NCBI GenBank assembly: GCA_902798915.1
Contig: CADBYM010000005.1
Coordinates: 1-64,000, forward strand
Source of the DNA: an uncultured Coriobacteriaceae bacterium
Lineage (GTDB): Bacteria; Actinomycetota; Coriobacteriia; Coriobacteriales; Atopobiaceae
Direction: 5' to 3'
Length of the DNA stretch: 64,000 bases
Part shown: positions 57,972 to 64,000 of the stretch, in pieces
How positions within the stretch are numbered: position 1 is the stretch's first letter
How the letters are laid out: the number at the start of each line of letters is the position of its first letter
Position numbers and translations under genes: made by a program
The notes under the pieces: generated by a model
The model's input: the letters and a program-made list of their open reading frames with translations, nothing else
Told to the model about the DNA's origin: nothing
Databases searched by the model: none

Positions 57972-59315
57972 ATGGCAACAGAGAAGTACGAAAGCGCATT
58001 CGCAAGGGACAAGAAGGAAGTCGCACGCAAGGTTAACGGCAAAGACGTAACCGTGATTAGGTTCCGTGCCGTGGCGAAATACCGCGTTCCTAACCCTGCG
58101 TTCGTTGAAAAGCCAGAAGGCAAGGACACGCGCACAGCCGCACAGAAGCGGCGCGAAGTCTGGAAGCAGACAGGTACCTATCTTGAGGTTCCCAAGGGCA
58201 AGGGGCGCAACGCACAGAAGCAGACGGAAACCAACATCGCAAATGCGCTTGAGGCATGGCGCGAAGAGTTGAACGCCGAGGCAGCACGCGACGAACTGCC
58301 AAGCGCGAAGACAACCGTAGGCGAATACGTGAAAGACTACATCGACACACTGGAAGCGGCTGGTACGGTTCGCCCTTCTGCCATAAGCGACTATCGCACA
58401 AGCTGCAAGCGCATTACGGAAGGTATCGGAAATGTTGTCTTGCGTGATCTCACGCCCGCCATCATCCAACGATGGGAGGCGAAACTTCTCAAGTCTGGCA
58501 AGGGCGTTAACACCGTGCTCAAGTACCATCGTTTGCTGAATAGCGTGTGTAAGCATGCTATGAACGTTCGGGATCTTGACTGGAATCCATGCGCGGCAGT
58601 CAAGAAGCCTAAGCGCGTCGCGCCATCGCCCAACAGCTTGACGGCTGAACAGCACGCGCGCCTCAACGCGACACTTGCGGCGATGGATGCTTCACCTGTT
58701 GTCACGGCTGCAACACTGGCGCTCTTCACGGGCATGCGCGAAGGCGAGATTTGCGGTTTGCAATGGAAGCAATACGACAGGGAGGCGGGCGTTATCCACG
58801 TCGTAAAAGCCATAGCTAAAGCTGGCGGCAAGAAGTATGAGACAACGCCGAAAACAGAAGCGGGCAAGCGTGACATTCCGGTACATCCCGCCTTGGCCTC
58901 GATGCTTTCCCGTCGCTATGATGTCATGGTTGCGATGATGCAAGAGTATGGCATCCCGTTTGACGATGCGGCATTCGGTGAGCTGTACATCTGCGGAACC
59001 GTTGAAGGGAAGTATCTCGACATAACCGTGCTTTCCCGTTCGTGGAAGACGCTGGCAGAAGCCTTTAGTCTTACTGGCACGCAAGGGCGGCGCGTGACTT
59101 TTCACGATTTGCGGCATTCGTTCGCGACTCGCGCCATTGCGGAGGGCGCAGATGTTAAAGCCGTTGCCGCTGTGCTTGGACACAGCGACGCACACGTGAC
59201 GTTGAATGTGTACGCCGATGCGGACAAGGAATCCAAGCGGCGCGCGGTTGCGTTGGTTGGCTACGGCATACAATCACAGGGCGACGTGAAGCCGTTCGCC
59301 GCACTTGCAGAGTAG
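57972..59315 (+). CDS. int: tyrosine recombinase / phage-type integrase
   Basis: A 447-residue site-specific recombinase. The ATG at 57972 has AAAAGGAGGCACAGACA upstream. The N-terminal AP2-like/arm-binding part (about 1-60) and SAM-like core-binding domain (TVGEYVKDYIDTLEAAG onward, about 115-205) precede the catalytic domain. The catalytic residues are R256 (GMREGEICGL), a Lys in the TEAGKRDIPV strand, H378 and R381 (HDLRHSFAT), H404 (LGHS) and Tyr414 (LNVYAD). The set is complete, so the enzyme should be active. It lies about 150 bases from the tRNA-Thr fragment and is the first gene of the element. Confidence 0.95.
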   Translation: MATEKYESAFARDKKEVARKVNGKDVTVIRFRAVAKYRVPNPAFVEKPEGKDTRTAAQKRREVWKQTGTYLEVPKGKGRNAQKQTETNIANALEAWREELNAEAARDELPSAKTTVGEYVKDYIDTLEAAGTVRPSAISDYRTSCKRITEGIGNVVLRDLTPAIIQRWEAKLLKSGKGVNTVLKYHRLLNSVCKHAMNVRDLDWNPCAAVKKPKRVAPSPNSLTAEQHARLNATLAAMDASPVVTAATLALFTGMREGEICGLQWKQYDREAGVIHVVKAIAKAGGKKYETTPKTEAGKRDIPVHPALASMLSRRYDVMVAMMQEYGIPFDDAAFGELYICGTVEGKYLDITVLSRSWKTLAEAFSLTGTQGRRVTFHDLRHSFATRAIAEGADVKAVAAVLGHSDAHVTLNVYADADKESKRRAVALVGYGIQSQGDVKPFAALAE

Positions 59316-59325
59316 CAAGCAGGTT

Positions 59326-59351
59326 CCCGCCCATGCGCGAGTGTGGGCGGG
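59326..59351 (+). terminator. hairpin after the integrase gene
   Basis: CCCGCCCA (59326-59333) pairs with TGGGCGGG (59344-59351), 10 bases after the int stop. The U tract is missing. Confidence 0.45.
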
Positions 59352-59393
59352 CATTCCTCACGGAACGGCAACCGAGGCATGGAGGGAAGCAGG

Positions 59394-59495
59394 ATGGCAG
59401 AGAGTGAGTCGAAGGCAATGCACGAGCAAATGGTGCGCGAGTTGGCGCGGCTCTACAAGGAATGGCTGCGCAAGCAAAAGCAGGAAGAGAAGTAG
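59394..59495 (+). CDS. small hypothetical protein of the element
   Basis: A 33-residue frame with GGAGGGAAGCAGG before the ATG. The product is a charged amphipathic helix (VRELARLYKEWLRK, tail KQEEK). It lies between int and the repressor gene. Its ribosome site and clean codons speak for it; the short length speaks against. No family recognised. Confidence 0.5.
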   Translation: MAESESKAMHEQMVRELARLYKEWLRKQKQEEK

Positions 59496-59621
59496 ACAGG
59501 AAGCGAGACGCACGCGGAGGCCGTGGCGGGCTGCGTGCGTCTCTGTGTGGTGCGGGCGTGTGGTTGTGGTGTACCCGCACATACGAGTTTAGCAGACTGC
59601 CCGCCACAGGATGGGGCGACT

Positions 59622-60191
59622 ATGGCAAGGCTCAAGGGCAGCGCAAACAAGGCTGGCGCGCACGCTGATTTGCAAGTGGGTGCCGCGCCGCCACTGCAGT
59701 TTCCGCAGGAAGAGATACGAGCCCAGCGAGTGCGGGAAGGCGCGTTGTTCGCACATCCCGAGGTTGCGAAGGTTGCGACAGACTTCTGGCGAAGTGAAAA
59801 CACATTGGGAAGGAACATCGCGACGGCACGCGAGAGCGCGGGATACACGCAAGAGGATTTCGCGAGCGCGCTAGGGATTTCAGAGCGCACGCTTCGCAGG
59901 TACGAGAGCGGCGAGAAGCAGCCAGACGTTGCTACGCTGCGCATAGTCTCGATGATTACGGGCGTTCCTTCCGACTGGCTGCTGGGACTCATGAGCGACG
60001 AAGCGCGGGACTTGCTCGACTATTACGAGTTTTCGACACCATCACAGCGCGAGGGCATCGTGAGGCTTGCGAAGACTGTGCAAGCTGGCGAGGCAGCAAC
60101 GCCCGCACAGATGGCAGAGAAGGACAAGGACGCATTCCTTGCGCGGACGGAAGAGCGAATCGAGAGGGCGAAAAGCCGTTCGCTTGAATAA
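59622..60191 (+). CDS. XRE-family transcriptional regulator (phage-type repressor)
   Basis: A 189-residue protein. The ATG at 59622 has a moderate site (AGGATGGGG). Residues about 60-125 form a Cro/CI-type helix-turn-helix: NIATARESAGYTQEDFASAL, GISERTLRRYESGEKQPDVA, then SDWLLGL. The first 55 residues are basic and Ala-rich. The C-terminal part is helical and acidic/basic, without a Ser-Lys LexA-type peptidase motif. It probably controls int or excision genes of the element. A strong U-tract terminator follows. Confidence 0.85.
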   Translation: MARLKGSANKAGAHADLQVGAAPPLQFPQEEIRAQRVREGALFAHPEVAKVATDFWRSENTLGRNIATARESAGYTQEDFASALGISERTLRRYESGEKQPDVATLRIVSMITGVPSDWLLGLMSDEARDLLDYYEFSTPSQREGIVRLAKTVQAGEAATPAQMAEKDKDAFLARTEERIERAKSRSLE

Positions 60192-60218
60192 GTATTTGAT
60201 ACCAAACAACTAACCTCG

Positions 60219-60253
60219 AATAAAGCGGACACAGGCTGTCCGCTTTATTTTTT
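60219..60253 (+). terminator. intrinsic terminator of the repressor gene
   Basis: AATAAAGCGGACA (60219-60231) pairs perfectly with TGTCCGCTTTATT (60237-60249) and is followed by TTTT. Textbook Rho-independent terminator, 28 bases after the stop. Confidence 0.9.
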
Positions 60254-60355
60254 AGCAGGTAAACCCCTACGTTCCCGTGTTACTGTCTAATAGTTCCAAG
60301 GGATGCAGGTTCCCAAAGAGCGACACGTTAAGTCTCCGATTAAGGAGGTGGTGGC

Positions 60356-60598
60356 ATGGGCCACAACACGAGCAAGGCGGGGAACCGCACAGACTACGAG
60401 CCGACGAGGGCGGCAACGAGCATCGAGGGGCTTCCCGTCATGTTGTCGTGCGAGCAGGCTGCACAGGTTGCGGGCGTTAGCCGCAAGCACATCCGCAACC
60501 TGCTTGCCGCGGGCGAGCTTCACGGCATCCGTCTGGGGACGGCATGGCGCATCCCGCGCGACGCTTTCCTGCAGGGCATCGGACTTTTGGAGGCATAG
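60356..60598 (+). CDS. excisionase-family helix-turn-helix DNA-binding protein
   Basis: An 80-residue protein with a strong AAGGAGGTGGTGGC site. Residues about 29-78 match the MerR-like HTH_17/excisionase domain: LSCEQAAQVAGVSRKHIRNL, then LLAAGELHGIRLGTAWRIPR. Such proteins direct the integrase towards excision or act as small regulators in integrative elements. It begins a run of closely packed genes (60356-61855); the next start lies 1 base after its stop, so they are probably co-transcribed. Confidence 0.85.
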   Translation: MGHNTSKAGNRTDYEPTRAATSIEGLPVMLSCEQAAQVAGVSRKHIRNLLAAGELHGIRLGTAWRIPRDAFLQGIGLLEA

Positions 60599-60599
60599 G

Positions 60600-60851
60600 A
60601 TGGCTACTTTCAATCTTGAGACAATCGCGAACATTGTCACGCCCTTCATCGACGTGAACGATGCCGAGGCATGTGCCGCGCTTCGCAAGCTGGACATGCA
60701 GATTGACGATCTGGAGCGCGAACTCGCGCAGTGCGGTTGCGCGTACGAAGAGGCTTGCAAACGCGCGGAGCGGGCAGAGCGCGAGCTTATGCAGCTCAAG
60801 GCGTCGCTCTTCGATGCGGGCTGGCACAGGCCGCAGGCGCTGGACTTTTAG
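60600..60851 (+). CDS. hypothetical coiled-coil protein of the element
   Basis: An 83-residue protein with GGAGGCATAGG directly before the ATG, 1 base after the previous stop. It begins MATFNLETIANIVTPFIDVN and continues as a heptad-like helix (RKLDMQIDDLERELAQCG, ACKRAERAERELMQLKASL). A single coiled coil, no catalytic motif, no family recognised. Position between an excisionase-like gene and unknown genes suggests an accessory or structural role. Confidence 0.7.
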   Translation: MATFNLETIANIVTPFIDVNDAEACAALRKLDMQIDDLERELAQCGCAYEEACKRAERAERELMQLKASLFDAGWHRPQALDF

Positions 60852-60862
60852 GGTGGGCAACC

Positions 60863-61324
60863 ATGGGCACGAAGAACAGCACCCGCAACGCTGGGCACTT
60901 TGGCGAGGGCGCGCGTTGCGGGCATGGCGAGAGCGGCGAACAGATGTGCTTGTTCACGGACTCTGCGAACGATTTTAACACTACCGATCCGCGCTACGAG
61001 CTGGCGCGCAAGCGTGCCGACGAGGCAATGGAACGCATCGCGGAGTGTCCCGAGATGTTGCAGGCAGTGCGTCGCTATTGCGAGGATTGCGCGAGCAAGG
61101 GGCGCAGGATTGAGGCGCATGCGGCTTTCGGGTACGTGAAGAACCATAATTTCATTAACCATTCCACCGGCCAGGAATTCGATCTCAACAACAACCACAT
61201 AGGCTTTTTCCTGCGGATTCTCGCCGCAGAGAACCCGAACGTAGCCGCACACATGAAGTTTCGCGGATCGATGTTCGACTTGCTGGACATGAACAAGTAT
61301 GTCGCTGCCATTGGCAGCCGTTAG
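60863..61324 (+). CDS. hypothetical protein of the element
   Basis: A 153-residue protein. The ATG at 60863 has GGGTGGG upstream, 12 bases after the previous stop. After a Gly/Cys-containing start it is mostly helical (RYELARKRADEAMERIAECP, MLQAVRRYCEDCASKGRRIE), followed by FGYVKNHNFINHSTGQEFDL and NNHIGFFLRILAAENPNVAA. Two Cys pairs could bind metal. I do not recognise a family. The stop is 16 bases before the next gene in the same direction. Confidence 0.7.
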   Translation: MGTKNSTRNAGHFGEGARCGHGESGEQMCLFTDSANDFNTTDPRYELARKRADEAMERIAECPEMLQAVRRYCEDCASKGRRIEAHAAFGYVKNHNFINHSTGQEFDLNNNHIGFFLRILAAENPNVAAHMKFRGSMFDLLDMNKYVAAIGSR

Positions 61325-61339
61325 GGAGGAAAGCAACAC

Positions 61340-61855
61340 ATGGCTACCATCACTAAGAATGAGATTGTCGACGCTATTAATGCCATTATTGATGCTATGT
61401 CCGTCGTGCTCGATGACGAGAGTAAGCAGAGTAACGAGTGCGCAATTGACTTTGCATGCGTCGGTTACAGCACACGAAATCAGTTGCGCGAGCTTGTGGG
61501 CAGACTGAACCGCTGCGAGCTGGCCGAGGACAACGCGCACGAGCTGGGAGAGCATGTCGCCGACGCCTTGCAGCCCGCATTGGATGAGCTGCGCGAGAAC
61601 ATCGCGCATGCGCTGGGAGAGCACATCGGAACCGCCTTGCAGCCCGCGCTTGACGAGCTGTGCGAGAGCATCCGCGAGGAAGTGGCGAACGAATACCGCG
61701 AAGGCATCGCGCGTGCGTTCGATGAGCTGGCCGAGGCGAGCGAGCAGCTTCGCCCGCGTGTGGGCAGCGGCGAGGCTGGCATGAGCGAGACGAGCGCGCT
61801 TGTTCACATCACGGCAGCGATGCTTGAGCTGCTCAAGATGAAGGTTCGCGCGTAG
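61340..61855 (+). CDS. hypothetical helical repeat protein of the element
   Basis: A 171-residue, all-helical acidic protein with TAGGGAGGAAAGCAACAC before the ATG. The middle carries a tandem repeat of about 21 residues: LGEHVADALQPALDELREN and then LGEHIGTALQPALDELCES. A further helix (IARAFDELAEASEQLRP) follows. It resembles apolipoprotein- or tape-like amphipathic repeats, but I recognise no family. It is the last gene before a U-tract terminator. Confidence 0.7.
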   Translation: MATITKNEIVDAINAIIDAMSVVLDDESKQSNECAIDFACVGYSTRNQLRELVGRLNRCELAEDNAHELGEHVADALQPALDELRENIAHALGEHIGTALQPALDELCESIREEVANEYREGIARAFDELAEASEQLRPRVGSGEAGMSETSALVHITAAMLELLKMKVRA

Positions 61856-61876
61856 AGCAGGCATGTAACCGATTGC

Positions 61877-61914
61877 CGCCCACAGCTTCATGCAGGTTGT
61901 GGGCGTCTTTTCTT
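61877..61914 (+). terminator. intrinsic terminator of the small-gene operon
   Basis: CGCCCACA (61877-61884) pairs with TGTGGGCG (61898-61905), followed by TCTTTTCTTTT. It lies 21 bases after the stop at 61855. Confidence 0.8.
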
Positions 61915-61928
61915 TTGGAGAGCAAAAC

Positions 61929-63101
61929 ATGAACACATTCGAGATTGAAGAGCGCCAACGGCTTCTTGAATCTAGCAGCAGCTTCGCCCTTCCGCGCTGG
62001 CAGCAGGTGCGCGCGTCTGAACCGCCGAGGCGTAGGCCGACGTTGGTTGCTAGCATCCTGCGGCGCGGGCACGTTGCGCTCATATCGGGCAAGGCGAAGA
62101 GCGGAAAATCTTGGTTGGCGCTTAATTTGAGCGTATGCGTCGCGTGTGGCATCACATGGCTTGGGAGGGAGTGCGCACAAGGGCGCGTTTTGTACGTCGA
62201 TCCCGAGCTGGACGAACGCTCTTTGGACAACAGATTTCATGTCGTATGTGAGGCACTTGGAGTTGACGCGCGCGAGGCTGAGAAGGGCATAGTTAGGTGG
62301 AGCCTTCGAGGCGCGACGAAGCGCGACGGAAGCGCGCCGACTATCGCGGACGTGGTTGGCGACTTGAAGCAGCTTCGCGAAGACGGCGACTTGGAAGAGT
62401 TCGCATTGGTTGTTGTTGATAGCTGTAGCGCGCTTCTTGCGGGAGACGAGAACGCATCCAAGGACGTAAGGCGGTTCACAAACACATGCTTGAAGATAGC
62501 TGAATTGACGGGAGGCGCGGTTCTTCTCACGCACCACATGGGCAAGGGCGCGGCTGGAGACAGGGACGCTATAGAGCGTTCGAGAGGTTCGAGCGTTTGG
62601 GGCGATGCGCCAGACGCGCCGCTGAGCCTCACTGAGATATTCCCGCCGAGCGGCGAGGTTGCCGACTACCTGCAAAAGGGCGAGCGCGCTTTCGTGCTTG
62701 AGGATAGCGGCTTACGCGAGTTCCCTTCCATGGAGCCTATGCACGTGATCTTTAGATATCCGCTTCACAGGCTTGATGTTGACGGCATTACATCGGGCTG
62801 GAAGCCGAAGAGTTCACAGCAGAAGGCGGGGAAGGTATCGGGCGACGTTCGAAGGCTCAAGGGCGAGGCGAGAGCCGCGAAGTGCGTAGCCGCGATAATC
62901 GCGAGCATGTACGCGGAGGACACGGGCGAAGATGGAATGACAATCGCCGATGCCGTGCGGATATGCACGGATGAGTTGGGCGAGGGCATTTCATCCACGA
63001 CGCTGAGGGGATACGTTGATGAATCCGACTTACTGGACATTTTCCAGAAGTCGCCGAGGCGCGCGTTCGTCGTGCCGAGAAAGCTAAAGCGAGACGGATA
63101 A
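61929..63101 (+). CDS. RepA/AAA_25-type P-loop ATPase (element replication)
   Basis: A 390-residue ATPase. The ATG at 61929 has TTGGAGAGCAAAAC upstream. Walker A is GKAKSGKSWLAL at about residues 54-65 and Walker B FALVVVDSCSALL at about 160-172, followed by LTHHMGKGAAGD and RGSSVWGDAPDAPLSL (a RecA-fold sensor and arginine region). This matches the RepA/DnaB-like hexameric ATPases (AAA_25 family) found in plasmids, phages and satellites, which load or act as helicase. The C-terminal third (VRRLKGEARAAKCVAAII..., ISSTTLRGYVDES) resembles a winged helix. It suggests the element can replicate after excision. Confidence 0.85.
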   Translation: MNTFEIEERQRLLESSSSFALPRWQQVRASEPPRRRPTLVASILRRGHVALISGKAKSGKSWLALNLSVCVACGITWLGRECAQGRVLYVDPELDERSLDNRFHVVCEALGVDAREAEKGIVRWSLRGATKRDGSAPTIADVVGDLKQLREDGDLEEFALVVVDSCSALLAGDENASKDVRRFTNTCLKIAELTGGAVLLTHHMGKGAAGDRDAIERSRGSSVWGDAPDAPLSLTEIFPPSGEVADYLQKGERAFVLEDSGLREFPSMEPMHVIFRYPLHRLDVDGITSGWKPKSSQQKAGKVSGDVRRLKGEARAAKCVAAIIASMYAEDTGEDGMTIADAVRICTDELGEGISSTTLRGYVDESDLLDIFQKSPRRAFVVPRKLKRDG

Positions 63102-63123
63102 CCGCTTTGAACCCTATTGCTTT

Positions 63124-63155
63124 ATTCCCGTGGGGCGGTTCTTCCCCACGGGAAT
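63124..63155 (+). terminator. hairpin after the RepA-like gene
   Basis: ATTCCCGTGGGG (63124-63135) pairs perfectly with CCCCACGGGAAT (63144-63155), 22 bases after the stop. Confidence 0.65.
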
Positions 63156-63211
63156 TTGCAATGCAATTCGCAAGTAATAATTCAAATGAACGTTATAAGC
63201 GTTCGCAAGAA

Positions 63212-63457
63212 TTATAAGTAGCTATCACCATCCGTCTTGAAATCCGTTAGCTGAGAAACGCTTGTCTCAAGACCAGCGGCTATTCGTTCAAGCATTGTAA
63301 CCTTTGGACTTATGGAGCCAGACTCAATAAGCGCAAGATTTCTGCGTGACATTCCAACCATTTCAGAGAATTTCCGAGTGGGCAAACCCTTGCTCTCGCG
63401 AATACGACGGATAGTCGCACCAAGTTCACTTTTATGTGTCCTAAATTCTACGCTCAT
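63212..63457 (-). CDS. small XRE-family regulator
   Basis: An 81-residue helix-turn-helix protein if the ATG at 63457 is used; an ATG 21 bases upstream is the alternative and neither has a strong ribosome site. The whole protein is one Cro/CI domain: LGATIRRIRESKGLPTRKFS, MVGMSRRNLALIESGSISPK, MLERIAAGLETSVSQLTDFK. Its base composition is clearly AT-richer than the genes to its left, as is the next gene, suggesting a different origin. It is transcribed divergently from the SHOCT-domain gene at 63568 and may regulate it. Confidence 0.85.
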   Translation of the reverse strand: MSVEFRTHKSELGATIRRIRESKGLPTRKFSEMVGMSRRNLALIESGSISPKVTMLERIAAGLETSVSQLTDFKTDGDSYL

Positions 63458-63567
63458 AGACTCAGCGTATGGCTGCATGCATTATGAGTGGCATAATCTA
63501 TTAGTCCACCCACATTTGTAATTGGCTTTACGCCAAGCAAGCTATCGTTAAACAGGAGATATCCGTT

Positions 63568-64000
63568 ATGGACGAGAAGATCAGACGTCTCGACGAGAAT
63601 GCCAACACGCTGCTCAAATACCAGCAGCTGCTCGATGCTGGAGCAATCTCTCAAGAAGAATTCGAAGGGATAAAGGACAGCTTACTCAACATTGAATCAG
63701 AGGAGACAAAGCGCAGCACAACGGCAGAAGAAGTTGGAAATGGGACTAGTCCCTCCGACGAATCGACAGCACAACACAGTAAAGAAGACGAGGATGATTA
63801 TTCAAAAGCAAAGGCCGTCACTTCACAACAAGACACTACCCCACTCACGGTCAGATTTGAATGGGTAGATGGAAGGCTGGCATCTCAAATCTACGATGGG
63901 GACAAGAACATACCATACGAGTCATTCATCAAGCCGGAGAACGAAAGCACAGCAGAGACTTGCAAGCGCGTTGCCGAGATGATAGAGAGGGACTTGGGCA
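63568..64000 (+). CDS. SHOCT-domain protein, truncated by the window edge
   Basis: An open frame from the ATG at 63568 (AACAGGAGATATCCGTT upstream) to the right edge, 144 codons so far. Residues 1-40 read KIRRLDENANTLLKYQQLLD followed by AGAISQEEFEGIKDSLL, the SHOCT pattern (a short domain usually at C-termini, here at the N-terminus). A Ser/Glu/Asp-rich linker (about 42-90) and a strand-rich part (LTVRFEWVDGRLASQIYDGD) follow. AT-rich, like the divergent regulator next to it. The function is unknown. Confidence 0.75.
   Translation, partial: MDEKIRRLDENANTLLKYQQLLDAGAISQEEFEGIKDSLLNIESEETKRSTTAEEVGNGTSPSDESTAQHSKEDEDDYSKAKAVTSQQDTTPLTVRFEWVDGRLASQIYDGDKNIPYESFIKPENESTAETCKRVAEMIERDLG

Noticed and set aside
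60848..62230. 460-codon open frame on the minus strand
   Set aside because: Runs opposite to four closely spaced plus-strand genes that have good ribosome sites, and crosses their terminator.

Overview
The window reads as chromosome of a high-GC Gram-positive actinobacterium, most likely class Coriobacteriia (Olsenella/Atopobium-like). The reasons are the GC-rich codon use, the large Tat- or Sec-exported surface proteins with InlB-type repeats and LAxTG-like anchors, the TTGACA/TATAAT-type promoters, strong AGGAGG ribosome sites, and the arrangement of the ribosomal and RNA-polymerase genes. The genus is an inference; there is no rRNA in the window.

Layout. (1) 0-12 kb: two giant convergent surface-protein genes. 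One is Tat-exported with an LANTG anchor. The other carries a PI-PLC-like domain followed by about 17 InlB-type repeats. (2) 12.2-15.7 kb: three small genes for Nif11-type leader peptides with double-glycine cleavage sites (ribosomal natural-product precursors), interrupted by a dicarboxylate/amino-acid symporter. (3) 16-19.4 kb: str operon rpsL-rpsG-fusA, ending in rpsJ and lacking tuf. (4) 19.6-37.9 kb: flotillin, two giant subtilisin-like surface proteases, a PPi-type phosphofructokinase, a barnase/barstar pair, an InlB-repeat/propeller surface protein, a Zn/Cd P-type ATPase with an SmtB-like repressor, and a TraX-like protein. (5) 38-51.9 kb, all on the minus strand: tRNA-Tyr/Thr/Met-tuf-rpmG-tRNA-Trp-secE-nusG-rplK-rplA-rplJ-rplL-rpoB-rpoC. 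(6) 52-56.9 kb: a complete NHLM-type bacteriocin export operon (membrane fusion protein, C39-peptidase ABC transporter, second ABC transporter), preceded by a histidine-phosphatase-family gene. (7) 57.7 kb to the right edge: the left end of an integrative element inserted in the 3' end of a tRNA-Thr(UGU) gene, with integrase, phage-type regulators, an excisionase-like protein, unknown small genes and a RepA/AAA_25 ATPase. Its right end lies outside the window.

How the parts may work together. The most interesting signal is a split peptide-secretion system. The three precursors at 12-16 kb each have a 72-residue Nif11 leader ending in GG. The only exporter in view that can cut such a leader is the C39/NHLM operon 37-40 kb away. 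No modification enzyme (LanM, YcaO, radical SAM) is visible beside either part. Two precursors arose by a tandem duplication of about 0.6 kb that kept promoter, leader and terminator but diversified the cores. In the third, a 61-bp tandem duplication has put a second, longer candidate core out of frame. The rest of the accessory content (surface repeat proteins, two secreted proteases, lipoprotein barnase with barstar) fits a host-associated organism that competes with neighbours.
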